64,000 nt of DNA from Fibrobacter sp. UWR3 (GCF_900143055.1 NZ_FRCW01000004.1:248001-312000); one strand, 5' to 3'. Numbered from the stretch's first letter, positions 1 to 8,371 are shown. Numbers and translations: made by a program. Notes: generated by a model from the letters alone, not told the origin.

Positions 1-65
1 TTAGGGGCGTGGCTCTTCACGCAGTCTTTTTCAACGTAGATATCCGTGGGCACGTAGAAACGCAT
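1..65 (-). CDS. Partial gene, possible iron-containing alcohol dehydrogenase N-terminus
   Basis: Only the first 21 codons are in the window; the reading frame runs off the left edge without a stop. The peptide begins MRFYVPTDIYVEKDCV, which resembles the start of iron-containing alcohol dehydrogenases (typically M-R/K-F-x-x-P-T-x-I/V-x-F-G-K-D). That resemblance rests on about 15 residues, so the assignment is tentative. It lies 21 bp downstream of a small gene on the same strand. Confidence 0.35.
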   Translation of the reverse strand, partial: MRFYVPTDIYVEKDCVKSHAP

Positions 66-86
66 AGAAAATACATTTCCTGATTA

Positions 87-266
87 TTATAATCCGAGTC
101 CTTCGATTATTGAGCGAACAGATGACTCGTCAGTAATTTCCACTTTGGCAAGAATGATTTTTATTCCATCAATGTTTTTTGTTCGGACGAATTCATCAAA
201 TTGGTTCATAAAACCGCCGAGATATAGCCGTTCGTTTACCGTCATGCCTTTATATTTTTCAGTCAT
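87..266 (-). CDS. Small hypothetical protein (59 aa)
   Basis: A 59-codon frame starts at ATG 266 (MTEKYKGMTVNERLYLGG) and ends at TAA 87. It is acidic/hydrophilic with no membrane segment or signal peptide. I do not recognise the family; the sequence 'MTVNERLYLGGFMNQFDEFV' looks like small proteins often encoded next to metabolic genes or toxin-antitoxin loci, but nothing decisive is visible. It is co-directional with the partial gene at the left edge, 21 bp apart, so the two may be co-transcribed. No strong Shine-Dalgarno is seen (a GCGGA lies 9-13 bases upstream). Confidence 0.5.
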   Translation of the reverse strand: MTEKYKGMTVNERLYLGGFMNQFDEFVRTKNIDGIKIILAKVEITDESSVRSIIEGLGL

Positions 267-358
267 TCAATCATCCGCTTTAAAACTATAAGTCTTGTCT
301 TGAATATACAAATCTTGTCGTTCGAACACCTGTCACGGTTCCAGAACGACTTGATTGA

Positions 359-1054
359 CTAAGGCTTAATTACTTCTTGCTGTAGCTGGTAGAGCTTATT
401 CCCCTGTTCTACACAGGGGCGTAATACGCGCAACCAGGTTACCATAATCCCAATAATCGAGGCACACATTGCAAAACAGCCGGGCCTGGTGGCTACAATC
501 CCTTCATACGCCACAATGTTGGCGAGGAGAAGGAAGATGACGAAAAGAACCAAGTCGCGCCTGGCCACGGGAGTGTATTGAATGCCGAGCACGTCTAGCA
601 GCTTCTGCTGCCGCCGCGCGATATCCCACAAAATAAAGATGCCAATAAGATACCCGATATCAGGAATAGCCGCGCACAAGATTGCAATGGTCGGGGAAAA
701 AGTTGTCTTGGTGAGGCAACGCAGGTTCGTCAAGGCATGGTCGAGCCACGATGGCCAGTAAATGGAAAACAGCACCCCCATAAGTGCGCCTATGACCGAA
801 GAAGCGATTATTAGAACTATATTCACTATCGTCAAATAGTAGAGATAGTAGAGAAACCGAGCGGTATCTGCATCATTCCCGTCTGCGTTCGCCATATAGC
901 CAGCAATCTCCATGGCGATAATGCATAGCACTATGCATACAACAATAAGGATAAGCCAAAGTTTCAAGAAGAACATGGTGCGGGCGCCTCGCCGGGAATT
1001 GTCTTCCAGACGCTTGCTATCTGAACTTGTATTTTTTGGTTGCAACGACGGCAT
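359..1054 (-). CDS. Hypothetical multi-pass membrane protein
   Basis: 231 aa with about five hydrophobic helices (roughly residues 28-53, 66-98, 120-143, 166-186 and 192-210) and short polar loops, so an inner-membrane protein. No enzyme motif is recognised. Two starts are possible: ATG 1054, which lies only about 8 bases after a TATATT -10-like element and would be nearly leaderless, or ATG 976 (MFFLKLW), which places the first helix at the N-terminus and has a purine-rich GGCGAGG upstream. The charged 26-residue N-terminal extension of the longer form argues mildly for the shorter one. Unknown function. Confidence 0.6.
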   Translation of the reverse strand: MPSLQPKNTSSDSKRLEDNSRRGARTMFFLKLWLILIVVCIVLCIIAMEIAGYMANADGNDADTARFLYYLYYLTIVNIVLIIASSVIGALMGVLFSIYWPSWLDHALTNLRCLTKTTFSPTIAILCAAIPDIGYLIGIFILWDIARRQQKLLDVLGIQYTPVARRDLVLFVIFLLLANIVAYEGIVATRPGCFAMCASIIGIMVTWLRVLRPCVEQGNKLYQLQQEVIKP

Positions 1055-1068
1055 TGAAAAAAATATAA

Positions 1069-1647
1069 TTACGGGTACTTCGCTCCGGGGATGTCCTTGA
1101 GGATTTCTTTCCAGAAATCGCGGAATTCCTTTTCGGTGACGGGGCCGCCAGCGCTGAGTAGGCGGTAGTGCTCGCCTTGCCAGACGTAATCGACGGGGGA
1201 GGAGTCAAAGCCGTTGTGGGTGTAAAATTCGCGACGGCGGTTCCTGAGTTCGAGTTCTTCTGTGTCCTTGGAATCTTCTTCGACTTCGATATCGACGACG
1301 ATGCGCGTGTCGGGGTGTTGCCTGCGGATGGCCTGCAGGATTTGTGAACCGTACCCACGGCTGCGCAGCTCTGGAACGACTGCGAAATAAACGATGTTCG
1401 TGATGCTCCCGTGCGTGATGGAGTTCGAGAACCCGCAGAACATGGGGGTCGCGGCAATTTTTTTCCCGACTTCAGCGTGATTCTCGCCTTCCTCCTTGTC
1501 GAAAAACGCCCAAAATTCCCGCTTGATTTTATCGTCGAGTAAATGCTTTATCGGGATGCGTTCGTTCGCCGGGAACGCCGATTCGTACAGCGCCTTGACC
1601 TGCGGCAACCACGGAGATTTCTTTGTGATGTCGAAAAACTGGAGCAT
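1069..1647 (-). CDS. GNAT-family N-acetyltransferase
   Basis: 192 aa cytoplasmic protein. The acetyl-CoA binding motif A is visible as VVPELRSRGYGSQIL (the R/Q-x-x-G-x-G/A loop) preceded by a beta strand ITNIVYFAV, as in GNAT enzymes. The N-terminal half has the usual variable substrate-binding region ending in HAEVGKKIAATPMFCGF. A C-terminal segment (REFYTHNGFDSSPVDYVWQG) matches the F-Y-x-x-x-G-F motif B region. Substrate cannot be told. It lies directly upstream of the membrane protein gene, 14 bp gap, same strand. Confidence 0.8.
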   Translation of the reverse strand: MLQFFDITKKSPWLPQVKALYESAFPANERIPIKHLLDDKIKREFWAFFDKEEGENHAEVGKKIAATPMFCGFSNSITHGSITNIVYFAVVPELRSRGYGSQILQAIRRQHPDTRIVVDIEVEEDSKDTEELELRNRRREFYTHNGFDSSPVDYVWQGEHYRLLSAGGPVTEKEFRDFWKEILKDIPGAKYP

Positions 1648-1728
1648 CCGCAGAAAGAATAGGATAATGTAGTTCGCTCGTCAAGTAGGGGAGTGCGCTT
1701 CGGAGCGTTTTAGTGTATATTTTCTCTC

Positions 1729-2439
1729 ATGAAATCGTTTGAAAATAAAGTGGTTGTGGTGACGGGCGGGGCGCGCGGGATTGGCGCTGCCGTCGTGAGT
1801 GAATTCGAGAAAGAGGGCGCGAAGGTCGCCTACATCGACATTCGCGAGAATCCCTGCTTTGTGGGGGACTTGTCGAAGAAGGATGTGCTCGAAAAATTCG
1901 CGCAGTTCGTTATCGAAAAGTACGGGCGCGTGGATGTGCTGGTAAACAACGCGCTTCCGCTGATGAAGGGCATTGACGAGTGCAGCTACGAAGAATTCAG
2001 CTATGCGCTGGCCGTGGGCGTGACGGCCCCGTTCTACCTCGCGAAACTTTTCGCACCGCATTTTGGGTCGGGTGCAAGTATTATAAACATTTCCTCGAGT
2101 CGCGACCGCATGAGCCAACCGCAAACGGAAAGCTATACGGCGGCGAAGGGCGGGATTGCGGCTCTTACGCATGCACTTGCTGTGAGTTTTGCTGGTCGCG
2201 TGCGCGTGAATTCCATTTCGCCGGGCTGGATCGATACGGATTTCAAAACCTACGAAGGCCCCGATGCCACGCAGCAGCCCGCAGGCCGCGTCGGTAACCC
2301 GCTCGACATCGCGAACATGGTGCTTTATCTCGCGAGCGACAAGGCCGGCTTCATCACCGGTGAAAACATCTGCATCGACGGTGGCATGACCCGCCAGATG
2401 ATTTACCACAACGACTGCGGCTGGAAATTCGAAGGATAA
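1729..2439 (+). CDS. Short-chain dehydrogenase/reductase (SDR)
   Basis: 236 aa classical SDR. Residues 8-19 hold the nucleotide-binding TGGARGIG (TGxxxGxG), VNNAL matches the NNAG motif, and the catalytic triad is in INISSSRDRMSQPQ (Ser) followed by YTAAK (Tyr-x-x-x-Lys). The C-terminus carries the usual SPGWIDT and ENICIDGG motifs. It should be a cytoplasmic NAD(P)-dependent oxidoreductase on an alcohol/ketone; the substrate is not deducible. It is divergent from the GNAT gene, with TATATT about 20 bases before the ATG and little room for a leader. The following FISUMP lipoprotein is separated by 79 bp. Confidence 0.88.
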   Translation: MKSFENKVVVVTGGARGIGAAVVSEFEKEGAKVAYIDIRENPCFVGDLSKKDVLEKFAQFVIEKYGRVDVLVNNALPLMKGIDECSYEEFSYALAVGVTAPFYLAKLFAPHFGSGASIINISSSRDRMSQPQTESYTAAKGGIAALTHALAVSFAGRVRVNSISPGWIDTDFKTYEGPDATQQPAGRVGNPLDIANMVLYLASDKAGFITGENICIDGGMTRQMIYHNDCGWKFEG

Positions 2440-2518
2440 AGCCGCACTTTCTGGACAAGTGGGGTAAGAATGGTTATATTTTTATTAAATAACAGGCCGT
2501 TGAGGCGAAGGGGGACTT

Positions 2519-3670
2519 ATGAAAAAAATATTTGCAGCGTTAGGCATTGTGACATTTGCTGTTGTCGGGTGCGACGACAGTTCATCCGCATCGTCGAATG
2601 ATGATCCGGGAGTTGAATCGTCTTCTTCCAGCGTCACACTGCAGTCGAGCAGTTCCGTGCGGTCATCATCCTCGGCTCCGGTCGAGGATCTGTCCAGCAG
2701 CAGTGAAAAGGCGAAGTCTTCGTCCTCGAAAAATGAAGAGTCGTCGAGTTCGGTGAAGTCGAGTAGTTCTTCATCCGTCATTCTGAGCGCAAGCGAAGAA
2801 TCCAGTAGTAGTTTGGCAGAGTCCTCGTCTAGCGTCGCGGAGTCGTCTTCTTCAGTCGTCACACCGCAGTCGAGCTCCTGCTCGACAAGCGTGTCCAGCA
2901 GCTCTGCTGATGTGCAGTCAAGTTTTAGCGAAATTGAGTCAAGTTCCAGTAGTAGCGAGGTGAAGTTGTCTAGCTCCTCGGATGGCTTTGATTGGAACTT
3001 GCCGAAAGAAGCGTATTTGAATCCCGAAATAGAGTATGATACTATAATAGATTCTCGCGATGGCAAGGTTTACAAGACTGTGGAAATTGGCGACCAGATC
3101 TGGATGGCGGAGAATCTGAATTACTATGATGACTCGGATTTAAGTGTGAAGGAAAAAAGTTGGTGTTATGGGAAGAACGATAATGGGGATAGCACAACCT
3201 GCGATGTAGCTGGGCGACTGTACACTTGGGCTGCAGCTATAGATTCAGCCAGGCTCTATGCGGATAAGTCATTGGTTTGCGGATATGGTATAGCCTGCGC
3301 CTTGCCTGATACGGTGTACGGAATTTGTCCGTCAGGCTGGCATTTGCCTAACAAGGCGGAATGGGAAGCTTTGTTCTCGGCTGTGGGCGGCAAATCGACT
3401 GCGGGTACGGTTCTTAAGTCGCAGATGGGTTGGACGAAAAACGGCAACGGAACGGACTCCTTTGGTTTTTCTGCCTTGCCTGTTGGCTTCAGGGCCGACA
3501 ATAGCCAATTCTACGGCGATGATGAAGACGCTTACTTCTGGAGTTCTACGATGAAGATGGACGTTAGAAACACGCCGTACTCCATGAGCGTGTACTACGA
3601 TGAGAAATCTGCGTACATGAATTTCGACATGAAATTCTCGTTCTCCGTCCGTTGTCTCAAGAACAATTAA
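2519..3670 (+). CDS. FISUMP-domain lipoprotein with Ser-rich linker
   Basis: 383 aa. A lipoprotein signal MKKIFAALGIVTFAVVGC gives the lipidated Cys at 18. Residues 20-155 are a low-complexity tether of Ser runs. The C-terminal FISUMP domain (about 175-383) shows the family's hallmarks: DSRDGKVYKTVEIGDQIWM, MAENLNY, GRLYTWAAA, CPSGWHLPNKAEWE, GFSALPVGF, YFWSST and a final SVRCLKNN. The family is almost confined to Fibrobacter and is presumed surface-exposed; its biochemical role is unknown. ATG 2519 follows AAGGGGGAC. A dispersed palindrome is read in frame in the linker at 2777-2803 (see finding). Paralogous to the gene at 5805. Confidence 0.92.
   Translation: MKKIFAALGIVTFAVVGCDDSSSASSNDDPGVESSSSSVTLQSSSSVRSSSSAPVEDLSSSSEKAKSSSSKNEESSSSVKSSSSSSVILSASEESSSSLAESSSSVAESSSSVVTPQSSSCSTSVSSSSADVQSSFSEIESSSSSSEVKLSSSSDGFDWNLPKEAYLNPEIEYDTIIDSRDGKVYKTVEIGDQIWMAENLNYYDDSDLSVKEKSWCYGKNDNGDSTTCDVAGRLYTWAAAIDSARLYADKSLVCGYGIACALPDTVYGICPSGWHLPNKAEWEALFSAVGGKSTAGTVLKSQMGWTKNGNGTDSFGFSALPVGFRADNSQFYGDDEDAYFWSSTMKMDVRNTPYSMSVYYDEKSAYMNFDMKFSFSVRCLKNN
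2777..2803. repeat. Palindromic dispersed repeat inside CDS (CTGAGCG family)
   Basis: GTCATTCTGAGCG...CGAAGAATC, the core of the 'GTCATCCTGAGCGA...CGAAGGATC' family that is intergenic at 62193-62228. Here it is translated as VILSASEES in the Ser-rich linker of the FISUMP lipoprotein. Confidence 0.7.
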
Positions 3671-3673
3671 CGA

Positions 3674-4270
3674 ATGAAAAGCCTTGTCCTTTATGTGCAC
3701 GGGAAAGGCGGAAACGCCGACGAGGCTCTTCATTACAAAAGTTTGTTCCCTGATGCCGATGTTCTCGGGTTCGATTACAAGGCGGAAACCCCGTGGGATG
3801 CCAAGAAGGAATTCCCGGTTTATTTTGATTTCGTCGCTGCGGGCTACGGCGAAGTGACCCTTATAGCAAATAGCATCGGGGCGTTCTTTTCGATGAATGC
3901 GCTGGCCGATAAGCCCGTCAAACAGGCGTACTTTATTTCGCCGATAGTCAACATGGAAAAGCTGATTTGCGACATGATGGCGTGGACGGGAGTCTCCGAA
4001 GAGGAACTCCGCGAAAAGAAAACGGTGCCGACGAGTTTCGGCGAAACGCTTTCGTGGGAATACCTGTGCTACGTGCGTGAAAATCCGATTGAATGGCGCA
4101 TCCCGACAAAGATTCTGTACGGCTCGAACGACAACCTGTCCTCGCTCGAAACGATGCGCGAATTCGCCCAGAAAATCGGCGCCCCCTTGACCATAATGGA
4201 CGGCGGCGAACATTGGTTCCACACCGCCGAGCAGATGGTTTTTCTGGATAAGTGGATGCTAAATTGCTAA
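3674..4270 (+). CDS. Small alpha/beta hydrolase
   Basis: 198 aa, no signal peptide. N-terminal LYVHGKGGN is the oxyanion-hole HG motif; the nucleophile elbow is ANSIGAF (N-S-x-G, variant of GxSxG); a C-terminal GGEHWFH supplies the catalytic His and LYGSNDN the Asp region. These mark a serine hydrolase of the YqiA/RBBP9-like small alpha/beta hydrolases. Substrate unknown. It starts 3 bp after the FISUMP stop and so is probably translated from the same transcript, though no strong Shine-Dalgarno is visible. Confidence 0.75.
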   Translation: MKSLVLYVHGKGGNADEALHYKSLFPDADVLGFDYKAETPWDAKKEFPVYFDFVAAGYGEVTLIANSIGAFFSMNALADKPVKQAYFISPIVNMEKLICDMMAWTGVSEEELREKKTVPTSFGETLSWEYLCYVRENPIEWRIPTKILYGSNDNLSSLETMREFAQKIGAPLTIMDGGEHWFHTAEQMVFLDKWMLNC

Positions 4271-4384
4271 AAAAAACACGATTTTGGTCTTATTGGTGCA
4301 AAAAATGTGAGTTTTGTTGCATTATTCGTATGAAAAATGCAGAAATAGTTGCAAAATTGATATGAATAATGTAGTTTTTGGAGC

Positions 4385-5698
4385 GTGGAACGAGAAATAC
4401 TGAAAAATTTCATAGAATGGATGTCTGAGCCAGGGCGTAAGCCGCTGGTGGTGACCGGGGTGCGTCAGTGCGGAAAAACCTACGCAATCAAGGATTTTGG
4501 GAACCGATTTTTTGAAAATCTGGCGTATTTCAATTTCGAGGGAAATACTGCCCTGCAGTCCATCTTCGAGTACGATTTCGGTGTCACTCGCATTGTTATG
4601 GAACTGGAGCGCTATTCTAAGCAGAAAATTACGGATGGGAAAACGCTTGTCTTTTTCGACGAAATCCAGGCGTGCCCCAAGGCCATAACGAGCCTCAAGT
4701 ATTTCTGCGAAGATCGTTCCGGGCTTCATGTGATTGCCGCTGGATCTCTCCTGGGAGTGGTTATCCGCAAGTCGGAAATTTCTTTCCCCGTGGGGAAGGT
4801 GGAACGCCTGCAGATGTTCCCCATGAGTTTTGAGGAATTCTTGATGGCGATTGATGACGGCCGGTCCTTGCTCGAAGGTCTTTCGAACTATGACCTGCGT
4901 CGTGCGCTACCGGAAATGTACACCATTCCGTTACAGAATTATCTAAAACTTTATTATGTTGTCGGCGGTATGCCCGCTGCGGTAGCGTCGTTTGTACAGG
5001 AAAATGATTTTGAAAAAGTGGACCGAATCCTGAAGAACATTCTCTTGGATTATGGAGACGATTTTTCGAAGCATGCTCCGCCGTCGGATATTCCGAAACT
5101 TGGGCTTATCTGGGATTCCGTCCCCAAGCAACTGGCAAAAGACAACAACAAGTTCATGTTCTCGCATGTGAAGGCGGGCAAGCGTGCTGCTGATTTGGAA
5201 GATGCGCTGCAATGGCTTTTTAATGCGGGACTTTTGCACAAACTAGAATGTGTGACGAATGCGGAACTGCCGCTATCGAACAATGCCAACGGCACGGTTT
5301 TCAAGGTCTATATGAGCGATGTCGGGTTACTGCGCGTGAAGTCTGGAATTGACGCCAGCACGATTCTTGAAGAAACACCGCTGTACGCAACTTTCAAGGG
5401 TGCGTTTACGGAAAACTATGTAATGAATGAACTTGTGAAGCAGGGGCTGCACCCTTATTTCTGGCGGTCCGAGAACAAGGCTGAACTCGATTTTCTGATT
5501 GAGATTAAAAACGAGTTGATGCCGATCGAAGTCAAGGCGGAAGAGCACACGAAAGCGAAAAGCTATGGAGTCTTTTGCAAGAGGTTTTCGCCTAAGAAAG
5601 GATTTGTACTTTCGCAAAAGAATATCGCCGTGACGAATGACGGACAAACGGAAACACTGCATTTGCCGCTTTACCTGTGCGGAAAGATGTTCCGTTGA
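4385..5698 (+). CDS. AAA_14 / DUF4143 ATP-binding protein
   Basis: 437 aa, starts with GTG 4385 (MEREILKNFIEWM), just after TTTTTGGAGC; no in-frame ATG fits better. Walker A is VTGVRQCGKTYAI (residues 20-33), Walker B is TLVFFDEIQACP, and sensor region IAAGSLLGV follows, all typical of AAA_14. The C-terminal half is the DUF4143 region with a PD-(D/E)xK-like core: FWRSENKAELDFLIE followed by PIEVKAEEH. Such proteins are widespread in anaerobes, often in large paralog sets, and their role is not settled. An 8-bp inverted repeat (CATTATTC 4320-4327, GAATAATG 4364-4371) lies in front. Confidence 0.85.
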   Translation: MEREILKNFIEWMSEPGRKPLVVTGVRQCGKTYAIKDFGNRFFENLAYFNFEGNTALQSIFEYDFGVTRIVMELERYSKQKITDGKTLVFFDEIQACPKAITSLKYFCEDRSGLHVIAAGSLLGVVIRKSEISFPVGKVERLQMFPMSFEEFLMAIDDGRSLLEGLSNYDLRRALPEMYTIPLQNYLKLYYVVGGMPAAVASFVQENDFEKVDRILKNILLDYGDDFSKHAPPSDIPKLGLIWDSVPKQLAKDNNKFMFSHVKAGKRAADLEDALQWLFNAGLLHKLECVTNAELPLSNNANGTVFKVYMSDVGLLRVKSGIDASTILEETPLYATFKGAFTENYVMNELVKQGLHPYFWRSENKAELDFLIEIKNELMPIEVKAEEHTKAKSYGVFCKRFSPKKGFVLSQKNIAVTNDGQTETLHLPLYLCGKMFR

Positions 5699-5804
5699 CC
5701 GTGATGGACGGGCGGCTATTGTGTTGAAGCTTTGGCCTTGTTTTGTTGTTTCTAGGTGAAAATAAATTACATTTTCTTTAGATAAACATTGTTTGGAGGC
5801 GTTT

Positions 5805-6950
5805 ATGAAGAAGTTTCTTGTGCTGTTGTCCTGGAGCCGCAAGGCGGCGATAGGATCCATGCTTATTATGGCGTTTGCTGTTGTCGGGTGCGGTGATGAC
5901 GAGTCGTGGTCGCCTTCTGCTAGGGCGAATGATGATTCCTCCGAAGAGACTTCGTCGAGTAGTGAAAAGGCGAAGTCTTCGTCAAGCGACATACAGAGCG
6001 ACGCGAAACAATCTAGTTCTAGTGAAAAGACTGGGACGTCTAGTAGTGGCGTGAATGAAGATTCGTCGAGTTCGGTGAAGTCAGGTAGTTCCTCCTCCGT
6101 CATTCCGGGCAACGCCCCGGAATCTAGTAGTAGTTTGGCGAAGTCTTCGAGTTCAAACGCAAAGTCTAGTAGCAGTTCCGTTGAGGTTCAGCCTGCATCT
6201 AGCGAACCTGTGGCAAATTCTAGCAGCAGTGTAAGTGAGTTGTCGTCAAGTTCTTTAGATGGTTTTGATTGGAATTTGCCGAAAGAGGCTTATTTGAATC
6301 CTGAAATAGAGTATGATACTATAATAGACCCTCGCGATGGCAAGGTTTATAAGACTGTGAAGATTGGCGATCAGGTATGGATGGCCGAAAATTTGAACTT
6401 TGATCCTGGCCGGGGCAGTTCTAGCGATGCGAAATACGATTGGTCATGGTGCTATAATAATGAACCCAAGAATTGCGATGTGGCGGGTCGCTTTTACACT
6501 TGGGCTGCGGCAATCGATTCGGTAAAACTTGTAAAGAATTGGGGTCATTCGAAAAAATGCGGCTATGGCACGAACTGTAATTTGACTGAGAAGGTGCAGG
6601 GGGTTTGTCCGCCAAATTGGCACTTGCCGACCTATGACGAATGGGAAGCCTTGTTTGTCGCTGTGAGTGGTCAATCGGCTCTGGGCGAGGCTCTCAAGTC
6701 TCAGAGAGGTTGGGGGAAAAACGGGAATGGTGTGGATAGTTTCGGCTTTTCCGCGTTGCCTGCCGGCTACAGTTTGTCCGATTACCAATTCTATAGTACA
6801 GGCTTCTACGCATACTTCTGGAGTTCCACTGAGTTCATGGGCGCTACTCTTTCGTATGGTATGGAATTGAACAGCGGATCCGTGAATGCGTACTTGAACT
6901 ACCGCAACTACAGGTACTACGGGTTCTCTGTTCGTTGTCTCAAGGACTAG
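5805..6950 (+). CDS. FISUMP-domain lipoprotein with Ser-rich linker
   Basis: 381 aa from ATG 5805, which has TTGGAGG 5-11 bases upstream; an in-frame TTG at 5793 lies within that Shine-Dalgarno and is rejected. Signal peptide MKKFLVLLSWSRK then a hydrophobic stretch MLIMAFAVVGC gives the lipid-anchored Cys. Residues 30-150 are a Ser-rich tether; residues about 165-381 are one FISUMP domain with IDPRDGKVYKTVKIGDQVWM, GRFYTWAAA, CPPNWHLPTYDEWE, YFWSST and SVRCLKD. Strongly similar to the protein at 2519, including the DGFDWNLPKEAYLNP junction, so a recent duplication. Both linkers carry a repeat at the same site, but of different families. Confidence 0.92.
   Translation: MKKFLVLLSWSRKAAIGSMLIMAFAVVGCGDDESWSPSARANDDSSEETSSSSEKAKSSSSDIQSDAKQSSSSEKTGTSSSGVNEDSSSSVKSGSSSSVIPGNAPESSSSLAKSSSSNAKSSSSSVEVQPASSEPVANSSSSVSELSSSSLDGFDWNLPKEAYLNPEIEYDTIIDPRDGKVYKTVKIGDQVWMAENLNFDPGRGSSSDAKYDWSWCYNNEPKNCDVAGRFYTWAAAIDSVKLVKNWGHSKKCGYGTNCNLTEKVQGVCPPNWHLPTYDEWEALFVAVSGQSALGEALKSQRGWGKNGNGVDSFGFSALPAGYSLSDYQFYSTGFYAYFWSSTEFMGATLSYGMELNSGSVNAYLNYRNYRYYGFSVRCLKD
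6099..6124. repeat. Palindromic dispersed repeat inside CDS (CCGGGC family)
   Basis: GTCATTCCGGGC-AA-GCCCCGGAATC, the same family as the intergenic copy at 14091-14115. Translated in frame as VIPGNAPES in the linker of the second FISUMP lipoprotein. Confidence 0.7.
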
Positions 6951-7139
6951 CAGGGCGAATACGGATTGTAAAATTTTCTTCCGCCCCTTGCCAATTTTCT
7001 GAAACTTAGGTACATTAATGCCCGACGCGTCTCGCTATAGAAAGGTGAGATGCGTTCTTTTTTATCCTGAAATTTGGATTGAAGGGGACGCCTCTAACAA
7101 TAAACCGGTTGCGATCTGCGACCACAAAACGGAGGCTGT

Positions 7140-7358
7140 ATGGATAACAACATCGAAAAATGCAAAGAGGATTTCCCGTTTAGGGTTATATCCGAAACGC
7201 CAACTGGTGACGGCTTTGTTGATTGTGTTTGGGAGATGCCTGAGTGGGTTGTCGAAAAACTTGAGGCTGAAGCGAAAAAGCGGGAAATTACGGTTTCTGA
7301 ATTGGTAACGCTCATATTTAAAGCATGCTTGAAGGAGTATGGCAATAAAAATATTTAA
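7140..7358 (+). CDS. Small hypothetical protein (72 aa)
   Basis: 72 aa, ATG 7140 preceded by a good ACGGAGG Shine-Dalgarno. The C-terminal half (EKLEAEAKKREITVSELV) has the look of a short ribbon-helix-helix or antitoxin-like segment ('ITVSELVTLIF'), but the match is weak. It is 38 bp before a DUF4160 gene on the same strand and may belong to that small cassette. No known family assigned. Confidence 0.55.
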   Translation: MDNNIEKCKEDFPFRVISETPTGDGFVDCVWEMPEWVVEKLEAEAKKREITVSELVTLIFKACLKEYGNKNI

Positions 7359-7396
7359 CCTATTGACGGTTATTAAATAATAACCTATATTGAATT

Positions 7397-7636
7397 ATGC
7401 CGAAGATATTTGAAAAAGACGGTTTCTCTTTTTTCTTTTACATGAACGAGCATGAACCTGTTCACGTTCATGTGAGAAAGCAGGGGAAACTGGCTAAGTT
7501 TGAAATTGTAAATGGATGTGCCGAGCCGGTATTTGGAAAGTTATCAAATGCGGATATGGCAAAAGCAAAGGAATTAGCGACTGAAAACAGCGAACTTATC
7601 GTGAGAAAATGGTTCGAAACTTTCGGGTTGGGGTAA
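7397..7636 (+). CDS. DUF4160 domain protein
   Basis: 79 aa, a complete DUF4160 protein: MPKIFEKDGFSFFFYMNEHE, then PVHVHV and a central KFEIVNGCAEPVFGKLSN, ending in an alpha-helical tail. The conserved E-H-x-P-x-H-x-H-V signature is intact. DUF4160 genes are usually paired with DUF2442 genes, as here (2 bp apart), and the pairs behave like small mobile or toxin-antitoxin-like cassettes, though their activity is not established. Upstream lies an AT-rich stretch TTATTAAATAATAACCTATATTG that could be its promoter (-10 TATATT at 7384). Confidence 0.8.
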   Translation: MPKIFEKDGFSFFFYMNEHEPVHVHVRKQGKLAKFEIVNGCAEPVFGKLSNADMAKAKELATENSELIVRKWFETFGLG

Positions 7637-7638
7637 TT

Positions 7639-8061
7639 ATGAACGAAATTACGGAAAAAGATGTAAAAAGGCTTTGGGTTGAGAAAGACGCTGTTTGTGT
7701 CGAACTGAAAGACGGCCGAATCGGGCGGGAACTCATCCGAGATTACGAACCGCTGCGGAAGGCTACGCGAAAGCAGTTGGAGAACTGCCGCGTAGATTGC
7801 GATGGCGTGTGGTTTGACGATCTGGACGAGGGCTTGGAACTTTCGGGATTCTTTTCTCCGAAAAAGACAAATCCCATTGGCCGCATATTTTGGCTGTTTC
7901 CTGAACTGAACGCCTCGGCGTTTGCACGCCGATTGGGAATTCCTCAGCCCCTGTTCGCCGCATACATAAACGGAACGAAAAAACCCTCTTTGGCAAGAAA
8001 GAAACTCATTGACGAGGAATTGCGCCGTATCGGCAGGGAGCTGCTGAAAACCGTGGCGTAG
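7639..8061 (+). CDS. DUF2442 protein with C-terminal helix-turn-helix-like region
   Basis: 140 aa from ATG 7639, 2 bp after the DUF4160 stop, so translationally coupled. Residues 1-60 are DUF2442 (VKRLWVEKDAVCVELKDGR ... LENCRVDCDGVWFDDLDEG). The C-terminal 60 residues (LNASAFARRLGIPQPLFAAY and onwards) form a helix-turn-helix of the Xre-like type (A-x-x-L-G-I-x-x-x-x-x-x-x-I-x-G). This extended architecture is known for DUF2442 partners and suggests DNA binding and autoregulation of the pair. Confidence 0.78.
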   Translation: MNEITEKDVKRLWVEKDAVCVELKDGRIGRELIRDYEPLRKATRKQLENCRVDCDGVWFDDLDEGLELSGFFSPKKTNPIGRIFWLFPELNASAFARRLGIPQPLFAAYINGTKKPSLARKKLIDEELRRIGRELLKTVA

Positions 8062-8170
8062 TAGCTGAGGGGAAGCTATATTTACATGGGATAAATTAAG
8101 CTGTTGGGGCGAAGGATTTTTTTGAGAAAAAGCGTGATAAAATTGATGATATGGATAAGGGTTTGTTTTT

Positions 8171-8371
8171 ATGGGAAAATATCTTTGTAGTATGAAATAC
8201 AAAGCGGGTCCTTTCGGACGAAGAAATGGGCATTGGGAGTGGTCTCAACTTGTAATGCCTGGAGAATCGCCAGAAGAGGCGAAAGAAAATGCGCTTCATT
8301 ATATGAATGTGGGACAAGGTGGGGCGTATCATTTGGTCACTTGTGAATCAGTCAAAGAAATTACTCCATAA
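8171..8371 (+). CDS. Small hypothetical protein (66 aa)
   Basis: 66 aa with no recognised domain, Trp/Gly/His-rich N-terminal half (FGRRNGHWEWSQLV) and an acidic helix EESPEEAKENALHYM-like centre. Start ATG 8171; the upstream ATAAGGGTTTG is a weak Shine-Dalgarno. It could be a real small protein of the accessory block or a remnant truncated before the IS insertion site 40 bp downstream. Low certainty. Confidence 0.4.
   Translation: MGKYLCSMKYKAGPFGRRNGHWEWSQLVMPGESPEEAKENALHYMNVGQGGAYHLVTCESVKEITP

Noticed and set aside
7018-7308. 96-codon frame before the 72-aa gene
   Set aside because: Overlaps the 72-aa gene, whose ATG has a good Shine-Dalgarno; no protein-like features in the longer frame.
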